NCBI GenBank assembly: GCA_964468435.1
Contig: CAYXVE010000068.1
Location: forward strand, 1 to 24,208
DNA: 24,208 nt
Direction of reading: 5' to 3'
DNA from: JBCCTX01 sp964468435
Lineage (GTDB): Bacteria > Bacteroidota > Bacteroidia > J057
A program made the position numbers and the translations under genes. Shown here piece after piece: positions 1 to 8,166 of this stretch (positions are counted from its first letter, which is position 1; each line of letters begins with the position of its first letter). The notes under the pieces are model-generated. The model was not told the DNA's origin. It did no database searches and saw nothing but the letters and a program-made list of their open reading frames with translations.

Positions 1-2
1 AC

Positions 3-125
3 AGACAACCTCCGCATAGAATACCCTCCTACCTGATCGAACGAAGGCCTGGCTTCCAGGATCTCGACGGAGGTGTACCTCCCTCGGCAGGTGTGCCGAT
101 GCCCGGTAGTGTGGGTGGAGAATAG
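3..125 (+). CDS. C-terminal end of an unidentified protein (5' end outside window)
   Basis: An open frame enters from the left edge and stops with TAG at 123-125, giving about 40 residues. The tail is rich in Gly and Pro and ends in ...VPMPGSVGGE, which looks like a flexible C-terminus. I do not recognise the family. It lies 38 nt upstream of the C58 protease gene on the same strand, with no terminator between them, so the two are probably co-transcribed. The frame is short and could be open by chance, hence the moderate confidence. Confidence 0.4.
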   Translation, partial: RQPPHRIPSYLIERRPGFQDLDGGVPPSAGVPMPGSVGGE

Positions 126-163
126 CATAAAGGATAAGTTTAACTCAACAATTATATTACAAA

Positions 164-856
164 ATGGGTAACGCATTTCAGGAAGCCTATAAACTGGCTA
201 CCCACAGACCCCGGCAGACTTTTATCGGAGCACACCGGGAACCCGGTGCGACAAATAATCCTAATACCTTCCGGAAAATTGGATCACACACGAAAACAGA
301 TTTCGACCAGATCGTTGTGATGGATGCCATTAAACACAATCAGGGCGTATGCGGTGGACTTTGTCTAGCTTACTCCAGCTTCTCTAATAAGAAAAAAAAT
401 ATGTTGGAAGAAGATAGCCGGGACCTTAGTATAGCCAACCTGGGTATTATGGCAAAAGAGATGAATCTCGGTATCAACAAGAATACCGGATTATGGGACC
501 AGGATAGTCTGAAAGGCAATTATGTGAAATACGGATCTCATGTTGGCATGCAAGTCAGCAGATATAAAACACTCAAATGGCCTTGTGCCAGCGATATTGC
601 CAATTATATCGTGAATAATCCGGGATATATACAAATCATTACACAGAATCATGTAATGCTGGGTATCTGTAAGGGTAGTGTCAGCTATGAATTTTTCGAT
701 CCCAATTATGGTGCATGTAGCTTTTCTGAATCCGCAACCTTTAGAAAATTTATACAGTTATTCCTCGGTAACAAGGAAATCTACGCCTATTACAATATGG
801 ATAGATATGTCAATATCCTGGTTCATTTATCTCCTGTCGCTCCTCCGAGAAAATAA
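164..856 (+). CDS. C58 (YopT/AvrPphB-like) cysteine protease, putative effector or toxin
   Basis: This 230-aa protein has the three-part signature of the YopT-type papain-fold proteases: a catalytic Cys in GVCGGLCLAY (C63), a His in QNHVMLG (H163) and an Asp in EFFDPNYG (D179). The Cys-His-Asp order and spacing, and the DPNYG context of the Asp, match the family. Known members cleave host proteins (YopT removes the lipidated C-terminus of Rho GTPases) or occur as toxin domains. There is no signal peptide or membrane segment, so export would need a dedicated injection system, or the enzyme acts in the cytoplasm. The N-terminal 55 residues are polar and unassigned. The ATG at 164 is preceded by an A/T-rich stretch with no Shine-Dalgarno, usual in Bacteroidota, and an in-frame stop at 128-130 limits upstream extension. 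The family call is firm; target and delivery route are unknown. Confidence 0.75.
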   Translation: MGNAFQEAYKLATHRPRQTFIGAHREPGATNNPNTFRKIGSHTKTDFDQIVVMDAIKHNQGVCGGLCLAYSSFSNKKKNMLEEDSRDLSIANLGIMAKEMNLGINKNTGLWDQDSLKGNYVKYGSHVGMQVSRYKTLKWPCASDIANYIVNNPGYIQIITQNHVMLGICKGSVSYEFFDPNYGACSFSESATFRKFIQLFLGNKEIYAYYNMDRYVNILVHLSPVAPPRK

Positions 857-909
857 CTTTTACCAAAAAATGCATTTTTACTGAAAAATGTTGATCTAGC
901 AACTAGTCG

Positions 910-935
910 ACGGGGAAATTTAATCCTTTCCCCGT
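910..935 (+). terminator. Hairpin terminator after the C58 protease gene
   Basis: A perfect 9-bp inverted repeat, ACGGGGAAA (910-918) and TTTCCCCGT (927-935), encloses an 8-nt loop. It lies 54 nt past the protease stop codon. The following T-run is short (TTCTTG), so this is a moderate intrinsic terminator. Confidence 0.6.
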
Positions 936-996
936 TCTTGTAAGGTAATACATACTTTTTAACAGGTTTCATCGTAACTTGTATATAGTTGGTACA

Positions 997-1004
997 TAGA
1001 TTTG
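997..1004 (+). promoter_or_regulatory. Bacteroidota -7 element (TAnnTTTG) for the secreted-protein unit
   Basis: TAGATTTG matches the TAnnTTTG -7 consensus of the Bacteroidota primary sigma factor. A TTG at 979-981 may serve as a shortened -33 element. Transcription would start near 1010, just upstream of the ATG codons at 1036 and 1048. Confidence 0.5.
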
Positions 1005-1035
1005 TACTGGAAATCTATTTTTTTTGTGGATACAA

Positions 1036-2238
1036 ATGTATAGCTGTATGAATGTATTGAATACCCATCAACCATCCCTCTTCCTCTGGGCGATCATTTT
1101 TTTCACCATAAACATACCTCTTTCACAGGCTCAGGACCAGATTTTTCTGCTGGACGATACCAAGTTTACCTGCCGTATCCTTGAGGTCGACAAAAAAGTT
1201 ACCTACCAGAGCCTTACAGGTAATAATGAACAAAAAATTCCTGTCAAAGATGTCGCCTGGATCTCCTATGCTAATGGAAACATCGAAGTGTTTCATGAAA
1301 CAGATAAAAGAACGATCCCCTTTGATCATGAGCATTACGATAAGATTCTGCTGAGATCTTTTGAAATCGTTCCCGTTGAGATCAAGGGCTTTGATGAAGG
1401 GAATATTAGCTTTATTAATCTCTTCGAACAGCAATTAGGTGAGATTACCATTCCCAAATCAGAAATCCTGGCCCTCATTTACCGGAACAAACAAATTATT
1501 CAGTATAACGCTGCATCGATCATCGCACAGGCGCTTTTTAAAGCTGATCAGCCGCAGAATGTGCCACAACTTGCTTCCCAGCAAGAAGTGGAGGTCACAA
1601 CTAACGCACAAACCCAGGCAGAACAGCAACCTGTAGAACCAGCACAGGAAAATATTCAGATCCATGATATGGATAAACCACTCGGCGAAGAGATCTTGAT
1701 GGATTCGAATGACACCGATGAGGAGTTTGAAATGGTTGTAGATCAGGATGAATTTGTCGGGAAAGCACTGGACAAGACACGCAGACTTACCCAATACATC
1801 CGCGTCATCACTGATAAAAACACTGACAAGTACGAATCCAATAAGGCAGTTAATGAAGCGATCGTTCTTTTTATGAGCGACACCTGCGTAGTACAGGTCA
1901 GCAATGTCAACAACCCACAGGAAGTGAAAGAATACTACATTCGCCCGTATCTCAATCACGTCAAACTTCTCAAATATGATAAAGTAGAGATCGAATGGGC
2001 TGAAATCAATTATGTGGGAGATGTACGTAAAGGACCTGATGGGAATTTTTATGGATATGTAACTTTTGTCCAGACCTTCAGAGGTTTTAAAGATGGAGAT
2101 GTGGTCTATGAAGACAAAACAGAAAAAAGGGTGGAGGTCGTGCTGAAAAGCTATGAACTCGATATTGGCGGTACTTCCAAAGAACTCTGGGATGTGCTTC
2201 TGTCAAATATCAAGGTTGATCAAACATACCGATTATAA
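1036..2238 (+). CDS. Secreted protein of unknown function, first gene of a pair with a TPR protein
   Basis: I do not recognise this 400-aa protein. It begins with a hydrophobic signal peptide ending near SQAQDQ, so the mature chain is exported. Two similar beta-rich segments follow (about residues 35-85 and 100-160). The first resembles the 'L.DG....C.I..V....V.Y' repeats common in Bacteroidota secreted proteins. A Gln/Pro/acid-rich linker (about 165-240) leads to a C-terminal alpha/beta domain of about 150 residues starting near QDEFVGKALD. The reading frame is open back to a TTG at 1024. I prefer the ATG at 1036 because it follows the predicted promoter; ATG 1048 is equally possible and still keeps the signal peptide. 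The next gene starts 45 nt downstream and also encodes a secreted protein, suggesting one envelope function. Confidence 0.7.
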   Translation: MYSCMNVLNTHQPSLFLWAIIFFTINIPLSQAQDQIFLLDDTKFTCRILEVDKKVTYQSLTGNNEQKIPVKDVAWISYANGNIEVFHETDKRTIPFDHEHYDKILLRSFEIVPVEIKGFDEGNISFINLFEQQLGEITIPKSEILALIYRNKQIIQYNAASIIAQALFKADQPQNVPQLASQQEVEVTTNAQTQAEQQPVEPAQENIQIHDMDKPLGEEILMDSNDTDEEFEMVVDQDEFVGKALDKTRRLTQYIRVITDKNTDKYESNKAVNEAIVLFMSDTCVVQVSNVNNPQEVKEYYIRPYLNHVKLLKYDKVEIEWAEINYVGDVRKGPDGNFYGYVTFVQTFRGFKDGDVVYEDKTEKRVEVVLKSYELDIGGTSKELWDVLLSNIKVDQTYRL

Positions 2239-2283
2239 CAATTTGCAACTAAGGTATCAATAGCATAAAAAATATTTGGGACA

Positions 2284-5205
2284 ATGAACAAATTATCGAT
2301 CATCCACCTGATAAATGGATATTTTCTCCTTTTTATTCTGGCAATCCCACCTTGTAAGGCACAGGATGATCTCAAGCCAGACGACAAACGGGAAATCAGC
2401 TATCAGGCCAAAATGCTGATCAAAGAGTATGAAATCCTCTTGAACGTACTCTCTATGAAAGGCACTACCCTTTCCGAGAGTCAAATCATTATCGGCAACA
2501 GTTATACTCCAACCAGTACGCAGATATTCACTGACAGCCTGGTAGTTGTAGAAGATGATCTCGATCCGCTACACACCACTCAAAAGCAACAGAACCCACC
2601 CAAGTCTTCCATCAGAGACTATCTCAATGCATTGTATTTACTCTATCAGAAAAGCGATCAGCCATCCATAGTGTTCAATGGAATTATGTCTTCTGAGGTA
2701 AAAAAAAGAGATTATACCTATATACAGGTATTTTTTGACAGTAAGTTTAATAATGCCCATAAAGAGGTAAGTATCCCTTATAGCCCTACCAAGCGTATTG
2801 CTGAAGTACGTGCAGATTTTGTGAACAACAACTGGCAGACAAAGATTGTCAGCGTTACATATTGGGATGAAAGCCAACCTTTCAAGGACACGGTCTACAC
2901 GACAGATGCTTCTGCCTTGCTGGCTTCTATTACAAGTGAGAATCCTGTACAGCAAGCTGTTTACCAGGAAGATTCTGCAGCGGTCATCGCCACCTCACAG
3001 GAAGATCTGCTAAGGTATGAACAATTGATGATGGCCCGGATGGATTCGATCGCAAAAGAATACTACGAGGAACGAGCCAGAAAAATAGAGCAACGGGAAG
3101 AGCGGGAGCGAAAGGAGATGGAAGCTCAGTTTAATAATAAAATGGAGAGCTATCAGCTTGCCCTGGATAATGGTGATTACGAACGCGCGCTGATGGCGCT
3201 GGAAGAGGCACTGCCCTTTGCTACTCCTTCACAAAAAGCAAGCGTAGAAAATGAAAAGCTGAAAGTAGAAAGGATCATCGCGGATCAGGCCAGGATACAA
3301 AGGGAAAGGTTACAGGATGCCAAAAGCAAGGCCAGAAGGTTTGGTGCAATGAAATACTATGATGAAGCTGTTACCTGGTACCAGCAAGCACTGGAACTTG
3401 ACCCCAATCAATACCAGCTCAGAGATAGTATTTCTGAGATGAACAAGATGAAAGCTACTCTGGAACCCTACCTCACCCAAATCAACCAACGTAGATACGA
3501 TGATGTCACGAAGGAGCTTAATCAGGTAATCAGAGACAATCGCAATTTTGCCGACCTCTACTTCTTGAGAGGTATGGCCTACGACTTCGAAGGCAGGACC
3601 AAAAAAGCTTTTGATGATTATGATGACGCTATCGCCTTGTCTTCCAACTTCCGGGACGCATATATCTATCGGGGCAATCTCCACCTTAAAGAACAGAAAA
3701 TAGCCGATGCTATTGCAGACTTTGGAATGGCACTGGCTATCTACGATCAGGATACCGCCCTGCTCATCCGCCGTGCAAACCTGAATCTACATTCCCGTCA
3801 GGAGTCCAAAGCCATTGAAGACCTCTCCAGAGCCATATCAATCTATCCGGGTAAGACCGCCTGGTATATGCAAAGAGGGAAACTCTACCGCAATGCTCAA
3901 CAATATGACCAGGCTCTGAATGATTTTGCTCAGGCTACATCTTTGTCCTCAGAAGATCCTCAAACCTGGTACTTCAAAGGATTGGCTTATGTAGATCTGG
4001 GTGATATATATGGTGCAGCTGCAGAATTTGAAAAAGCCCGCAACCTGGAACTAGACCAGACTTCACTGCAAACGATCCAATCCATTGCAAATAATCTGTA
4101 CCATAAAGGACTGCAAGCAACACAACAACAAGCCTACCTAGATGCTGTAGAACATTTCAATGGCGCAATTGCCATAGTTCCCGCTTATAAAGAAGCATGG
4201 TTTGCCATGGGAGAAGCCAGAATGTCAATCAATGATGCCTTAAGTGCCATTTCCAACTTTACTGAAGCCATCAACCTGGACAATCAGTATTATCAGGCAT
4301 TTTACCAGCGGGGGTTAGCACGTGTAGCCAACGACCAACTATCACTGGCTACACAGGATTTCGACGAAGCAGGGAAAATTTCTCCATCATTTATTCAGAC
4401 CCATCTGAAAAGTGGTGAGACTTACGCACGCCTAAATGATCCCGATAAGGCCATTCAGGCATATAGAAGAGCGCTGAGCGTCAATCCCGAACAAGCTCTT
4501 ATACATTATAGTATTGGCAAGCTGTATATGCAGATCAGCAATTATCAAAGTGCTATCACCAGCTTTAATCAAGCACTGGATATCAATAATGAATATGCAG
4601 ATGCATATTTCCAACGAGGACTCACTTATACAATGATTAACAATCACAAGAACGCTCACGATGATTTCTCCGATGCGATCAAATACGAATCTAACTTCGC
4701 TCAAGCCTATTATGAAAGGGGCAAACTATATCGCTATGTGGAAGAAAATAATTCAAAAGCCATAGATGATTTCACCGCTGCTATCAATGCTCAAAATAAC
4801 TATGTGGATGCTCTGCTGGAAAGAGGAAAAGCTTACTATGCAGCAGAAGAATACAATAATTCATTAAGGGATCTCAAACAGGCTGTAGCCCTGAACGATA
4901 ATCTACTCGATAATCCACAGGTGCGAATCCAGCTTGGGTATAATAATTTACACGCCAACCAGACACAAGTAGCCAGAGACCACTTTGATCAAGCCGGGAC
5001 TATAGCCAGCGGAAGGGAAGCGGATATCACACTGGGATTGGCTTACTGTGATTTATGGGAGAAAAAATTTGAAACAGGTTTTGAATTGATGGAACAGGCA
5101 TTTCAACAGGGTGATTTCAACAAAAAAGTAATCAAAAAAAGCGATCTGTCAGCTCCAGTCAAAAAAGACAAGCGATTTAAGCGATTGTTGAAGCAATATC
5201 TGTAA
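2284..5205 (+). CDS. Large secreted TPR-repeat protein
   Basis: This 973-aa protein starts with a signal peptide (cleavage near CKAQDD, residue 26). Residues about 105-200 form a small alpha/beta domain beginning IRDYLNALYLLY, similar in look to SnoaL/NTF2-like domains of secreted Bacteroidota proteins. Residues about 245-290 and 318-350 are strongly charged (EERARKIEQREERER) and should form coiled coil. From about 285 and continuously from 350 to near the C-terminus come more than a dozen tetratricopeptide repeats with the usual A/G-Y-A/D-P pattern. TPR superhelices bind partner proteins, so a periplasmic or outer-membrane scaffold role is likely. The gene follows the previous secreted-protein gene by 45 nt and has no promoter of its own that I can see. 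It ends 4 nt before the convergent gene at 5210. The architecture is clear; the specific role is unknown. Confidence 0.85.
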   Translation: MNKLSIIHLINGYFLLFILAIPPCKAQDDLKPDDKREISYQAKMLIKEYEILLNVLSMKGTTLSESQIIIGNSYTPTSTQIFTDSLVVVEDDLDPLHTTQKQQNPPKSSIRDYLNALYLLYQKSDQPSIVFNGIMSSEVKKRDYTYIQVFFDSKFNNAHKEVSIPYSPTKRIAEVRADFVNNNWQTKIVSVTYWDESQPFKDTVYTTDASALLASITSENPVQQAVYQEDSAAVIATSQEDLLRYEQLMMARMDSIAKEYYEERARKIEQREERERKEMEAQFNNKMESYQLALDNGDYERALMALEEALPFATPSQKASVENEKLKVERIIADQARIQRERLQDAKSKARRFGAMKYYDEAVTWYQQALELDPNQYQLRDSISEMNKMKATLEPYLTQINQRRYDDVTKELNQVIRDNRNFADLYFLRGMAYDFEGRTKKAFDDYDDAIALSSNFRDAYIYRGNLHLKEQKIADAIADFGMALAIYDQDTALLIRRANLNLHSRQESKAIEDLSRAISIYPGKTAWYMQRGKLYRNAQQYDQALNDFAQATSLSSEDPQTWYFKGLAYVDLGDIYGAAAEFEKARNLELDQTSLQTIQSIANNLYHKGLQATQQQAYLDAVEHFNGAIAIVPAYKEAWFAMGEARMSINDALSAISNFTEAINLDNQYYQAFYQRGLARVANDQLSLATQDFDEAGKISPSFIQTHLKSGETYARLNDPDKAIQAYRRALSVNPEQALIHYSIGKLYMQISNYQSAITSFNQALDINNEYADAYFQRGLTYTMINNHKNAHDDFSDAIKYESNFAQAYYERGKLYRYVEENNSKAIDDFTAAINAQNNYVDALLERGKAYYAAEEYNNSLRDLKQAVALNDNLLDNPQVRIQLGYNNLHANQTQVARDHFDQAGTIASGREADITLGLAYCDLWEKKFETGFELMEQAFQQGDFNKKVIKKSDLSAPVKKDKRFKRLLKQYL

Positions 5206-5209
5206 AAAG

Positions 5210-5440
5210 CTAACTTAGACACCGATGTACGATATATCCATAATCTACTGTGTCGTGTTTGTCAAAAAATAGCTTTTTCTCAAGCCACTGTATATTGTTG
5301 TTGTCGACAAACTCAACCTGGTAATACACACCTGAAACATCCACGATTCGTATCTCCTCTCGTGTAGTATACGAGGCACTACCGCCTTGCTTGATCCGGA
5401 ATTCTACTAAATAATGGTAGCCTTTCTTGAGAGTTTTCAT
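5210..5440 (-). CDS. Small hypothetical protein, last gene of the M23 unit
   Basis: A 76-aa protein of unknown function. It has no signal peptide or membrane segment. The alternating pattern (YHYLVEFRIKQ, EEIRIVDVSGVYYQVEFVD) suggests an all-beta fold of about six strands. It follows the 165-aa gene by 22 nt on the same strand and ends 4 nt from the convergent TPR gene. Its length and position at the end of a unit favour a real gene, but I cannot name a family. Confidence 0.6.
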   Translation of the reverse strand: MKTLKKGYHYLVEFRIKQGGSASYTTREEIRIVDVSGVYYQVEFVDNNNIQWLEKKLFFDKHDTVDYGYIVHRCLS

Positions 5441-5462
5441 GATCCAAAAATAACAAATTTGC

Positions 5463-5960
5463 TCATTTCAAGCCTCGTAGAGGCCATTTTAAAGGCTCAT
5501 TCTCCGATGACTTTCGCTTGGGTTGCGGAAGAAACTGATCCTGGATATATATGTTCTTATTTCCCAATTTGAGCATAGTCCCCATGATCTTGAATTGATG
5601 AATCAAAGTCCTGTCGGTAAGTTCGAACTCGAATGAACGCTGATCCATACCGGGTAGAACCCGGACAGAAGCCTGGAAATATCTGCTTCGTTGATCCATT
5701 ACCCCTGCAAAATTGATGTCAATGTGTTCAACGCCATGTTTTACCCACGTTTTCCTTACCCAGACAGATAAATCTGTGAGTAATGGCGCATCTTCCAAAC
5801 GTTCAAAGCCTACGTTGACAGTTGCGTGTGCACAAAACTGAAAAGCCATCCATCGTGCTATTGCGTCGGCAATATCGACGCCTATATGACTGGGATATTC
5901 ATAGAAGGGTGTGTGTGAAAAACCCTTGATCAGATAAGTGAGATGATAGGCGTGAGTCAT
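5463..5960 (-). CDS. Hypothetical protein translationally coupled to the M23 peptidase
   Basis: A 165-aa soluble protein that I do not recognise. It starts with the ATG that overlaps the stop codon of the M23 peptidase gene (ATGA overlap at 5957-5960), the classic arrangement for translational coupling. The sequence is a mix of predicted helix (ADAIARWMAFQFC) and strands (YFQASVRVLPG, SFEFELTDRTL), with a basic Pro/Lys tail. There is no signal peptide, so it probably stays in the cytoplasm while its partner faces the periplasm. The coupling suggests matched expression and perhaps interaction, which is inference only. Confidence 0.65.
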   Translation of the reverse strand: MTHAYHLTYLIKGFSHTPFYEYPSHIGVDIADAIARWMAFQFCAHATVNVGFERLEDAPLLTDLSVWVRKTWVKHGVEHIDINFAGVMDQRSRYFQASVRVLPGMDQRSFEFELTDRTLIHQFKIMGTMLKLGNKNIYIQDQFLPQPKRKSSENEPLKWPLRGLK

Positions 5961-7453
5961 TGAAATAAAGTAATCTGCTCAAAAATTTTATTGACCGTAT
6001 CTCTGAAAGCAATAAATTCTGTAACCTCTAAGGGAGGTAGGGGTTCTCTGCCCGGCAGATTTACAGCAAGTGGATCTATGGGGTTGGCATCCTTACGGAT
6101 GTGAAAACATACATGTGATCCTGTAGCAGAGCCTGTAGCGCCTACCAATCCAATCACATCACCCTGCTCTACGGCTGCCCCCTTCCGGATACCTTCCGGA
6201 AAGCTGTTTTTCTGCATGTGTAGGTAAAAGGTCTGATAACCATCACTATGCTTGAGTTGTACATAATACCCACTCTTGGGAGCAAAGGTCGCTGCCAGTA
6301 CCTCTCCATCAGCTACTGCATAGATAGGACTACCTGCTTTTGCCGCGTAATCAGTTCCATAGTGAAATTTCTCTTTTTCTTCCAAAGGGTGGAATCTTTT
6401 ACCAAAAGTAGAAGATATAGTGGAGTATTTCACAGGTGCCTTGAGGAAAGTAGTCTTCATAGGCCGGGCATTCATATCATAGTATCCTTCATAGGGAGCG
6501 TGTTCATAGTAATAGGCCGCATAAGTACTTTTTTTATCCTTCATCCATATAGCAGGCATTTTATCTATGCTGTATACCTCCCCGTCTATGTATGTGGCAT
6601 CATAGATTAATTTGATCTTTGTACCGGGTTCAAGGTGAAACAGGTCTACCTGCCAGCTCAGTGCCTGCTCAATGTGAGATTCCAGATCACTCGCCAATCG
6701 TACGTTCCGGGAAAGTGATTTTCTCAAGTCCTGTGTAATAATCATGGCAAGCTTTTCACGCTTCCTCATGACTTCACGACTTACCTGATTTACTGCTACC
6801 GTATCTCCAAATTTCCATACCCAATACTCCATATCTGTAGGCTCAATGACCATGATGTCTGGCTTTAGTTGATCATTTCCTCTAAAAAGCGTATATCGCC
6901 TGGCTGTGAAATCAGCATTCATATGGAGGGGATTTGCTAGAGCCTGTCTTAATTCCTGTAAGTGTTCAATAGAAATCTTATGGCTGCGTAAAATATCCGC
7001 CGGACTTTCACCTTTTACAAAGGCTCCCTGCTCCAGTATTCTGTAGCGACTGGTATCGATACCGTATAATCCAAACGTTTTACCCAAACCCGCTCTTTGT
7101 ATATCGATCTCTTTTTCTGCTACTGGGGAGTTATCATCCTCTGATTTACCCATAGAAAGTACCACGATCAGTCCTATCAGTGCTGCTGCCATCATAGTTC
7201 CGCCTCCTATGAGATAAAACTGTCCATATCGGAGCTTTTTGATATGGTAAACCACATTCCTGAAATATTGAGTTAGTTCATAGATCCTGTTCTTCACCTG
7301 TTGGGCTAAGGAAAGCTTGAGAGCTTTGGAAGGATAAGCAGATTTAGGCTTAATCTGCATTTTAGGCCGTTCTTTGTCAGATTGAGCACGATCCTGATCC
7401 GTTGGGCTGGTAGTGGATTTGCGCTGACGTATATTGATTTTGTTGGATGACAT
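5957..7453 (-). CDS. Membrane-anchored M23-family peptidoglycan endopeptidase
   Basis: This 498-aa protein has a basic cytoplasmic N-terminus of about 77 residues, one membrane segment (about 78-100), a LysM/OapA-like region near 139-170, and a C-terminal M23 (LytM) peptidase domain (about 340-465). Zinc ligands H364 and D368 are visible in FHYGTDY, and a catalytic His in FYLHMQ (H412). The last motif, normally HLH, reads SHVCFH: H447 is kept but the following ligand position holds Cys (C449). This family cuts peptide crosslinks of peptidoglycan, and the domain order resembles MepM/Csd3-like enzymes. The gene heads a three-gene unit and overlaps the next gene by 4 nt. With Cys as third ligand the enzyme may still bind zinc, or it may be a regulatory pseudoenzyme. 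Confidence 0.85.
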   Translation of the reverse strand: MSSNKINIRQRKSTTSPTDQDRAQSDKERPKMQIKPKSAYPSKALKLSLAQQVKNRIYELTQYFRNVVYHIKKLRYGQFYLIGGGTMMAAALIGLIVVLSMGKSEDDNSPVAEKEIDIQRAGLGKTFGLYGIDTSRYRILEQGAFVKGESPADILRSHKISIEHLQELRQALANPLHMNADFTARRYTLFRGNDQLKPDIMVIEPTDMEYWVWKFGDTVAVNQVSREVMRKREKLAMIITQDLRKSLSRNVRLASDLESHIEQALSWQVDLFHLEPGTKIKLIYDATYIDGEVYSIDKMPAIWMKDKKSTYAAYYYEHAPYEGYYDMNARPMKTTFLKAPVKYSTISSTFGKRFHPLEEKEKFHYGTDYAAKAGSPIYAVADGEVLAATFAPKSGYYVQLKHSDGYQTFYLHMQKNSFPEGIRKGAAVEQGDVIGLVGATGSATGSHVCFHIRKDANPIDPLAVNLPGREPLPPLEVTEFIAFRDTVNKIFEQITLFQ

Positions 7454-7496
7454 ATCCGGCCCGGTTAGTCTTTGCTTTTTATTAAGGTCGAATATA

Positions 7497-7504
7497 CAAA
7501 ATTA
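7497..7504 (-). promoter_or_regulatory. Bacteroidota -7 element for the M23 peptidase unit
   Basis: On the minus strand this reads TAATTTTG, a full match to TAnnTTTG. Transcription would begin near 7490, about 35 nt before the ATG at 7453. I see no good -33 TTTG. Confidence 0.45.
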
Positions 7505-7723
7505 TACCTAAATTCTTGATTTGATAATTTTCAGTTGTAAGCTAAGCTATATACTCAAGGAGGTGGATAATCAAATAAGTGATCCATAACTCTCAATTTT
7601 TTAGCTTATCGTCGAAAAATCTTAGATAATTTTATGATTGTAACTTGTATAATTATAAAACACAGACGCATTCTACCTCACATTATTACTGATTTGTTTA
7701 AGGACAAGGCCATTATTCTAATC

Positions 7724-7960
7724 ATGTTATCATACACTCATATTTATGCTAATCGATACTTCTGGAAAACGAATCAGCAACAGGGAATTGAGGATATAAA
7801 TGGTGAACTATATGCCTATGAATTTGAATGGAATCCCTTGAAAAAAGTCAGATTTTCCAACACATTCATGAATGCTTACCCTGTTGCCAGAACCATGGCT
7901 GTGAACAGGGACAATTATCTCGATTTTCTCAACAATGATCCATCCAGAACGGGGGCATGA
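7724..7960 (+). pseudogene. Broken C-terminal fragment of a DUF4143-type AAA ATPase
   Basis: The segment encoded from about 7739 to 7930 looks like the extreme C-terminus of the AAA ATPases that carry DUF4143: IYANRYFWKTNQQQ, then GELYAYEFEWNP, KKVRFSNTF, AYPVARTM and finally NRDNYLDFL. In the intact family this stretch follows about 320 residues containing Walker A and B motifs. None of that is present here: the frame upstream is unrelated and only reaches back to 7634. The residues after NYLDFL (NNDPSRTGA) look like read-through. No promoter or start signal is evident. I therefore read it as a relic left by gene decay or rearrangement. An ATG at 7724 could in principle give a 78-aa peptide. 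Confidence 0.6.
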
Positions 7961-8166
7961 CCGACAGCCCTGTGAAGCGCGCGCCAGCTGTCGATCAGAA
8001 TCTGCTCAATATCTTTCCAGTCTGCATCTGTGATTTCATCACCTTTTTGATCTCTTATGACCATAGCCTTTACCCGTAGTGATGCATACTCGTAGGTATC
8101 TGCTTTAGAAATACGATAGGTTTCTGCGGCAATGAGTCTAATCAAGTTACGCAAATCTTTAATCAA
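7915..8166 (-). CDS. Small hypothetical protein coupled to the sigma/barrel unit
   Basis: An 83-aa, mostly helical, charged protein without recognisable domains. It would start at a TTG (8166) that overlaps the stop codon of the preceding gene (8159-8161), an arrangement that fits translational coupling. The only internal Met is at residue 35. Its last five or so codons run antisense across the DUF4143 relic, so its original C-terminus may have been lost or replaced. The non-ATG start and the overlap with a relic keep confidence moderate. Confidence 0.45.
   Translation of the reverse strand: MIKDLRNLIRLIAAETYRISKADTYEYASLRVKAMVIRDQKGDEITDADWKDIEQILIDSWRALHRAVGHAPVLDGSLLRKSR

Noticed and set aside
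678..884. Open frame of 68 codons inside and past the C58 protease gene
   Set aside because: It overlaps the protease in another frame, has no start signal and no recognisable features.
1459..1959. 166-codon antisense frame inside the secreted 400-aa protein gene
   Set aside because: Cys/Phe-rich translation typical of antisense shadows; the sense frame has a signal peptide and a promoter.
2284..5205. DNA-level repeats within the TPR gene
   Set aside because: The repetition is at protein level and degenerate; I saw no long direct DNA repeats suggesting recent expansion or a CRISPR array.
7550..7575. AAGGAGGTGG sequence resembling a strong Shine-Dalgarno
   Set aside because: No start codon follows at a usable distance with a credible open frame, and strong Shine-Dalgarno sites are not typical here.
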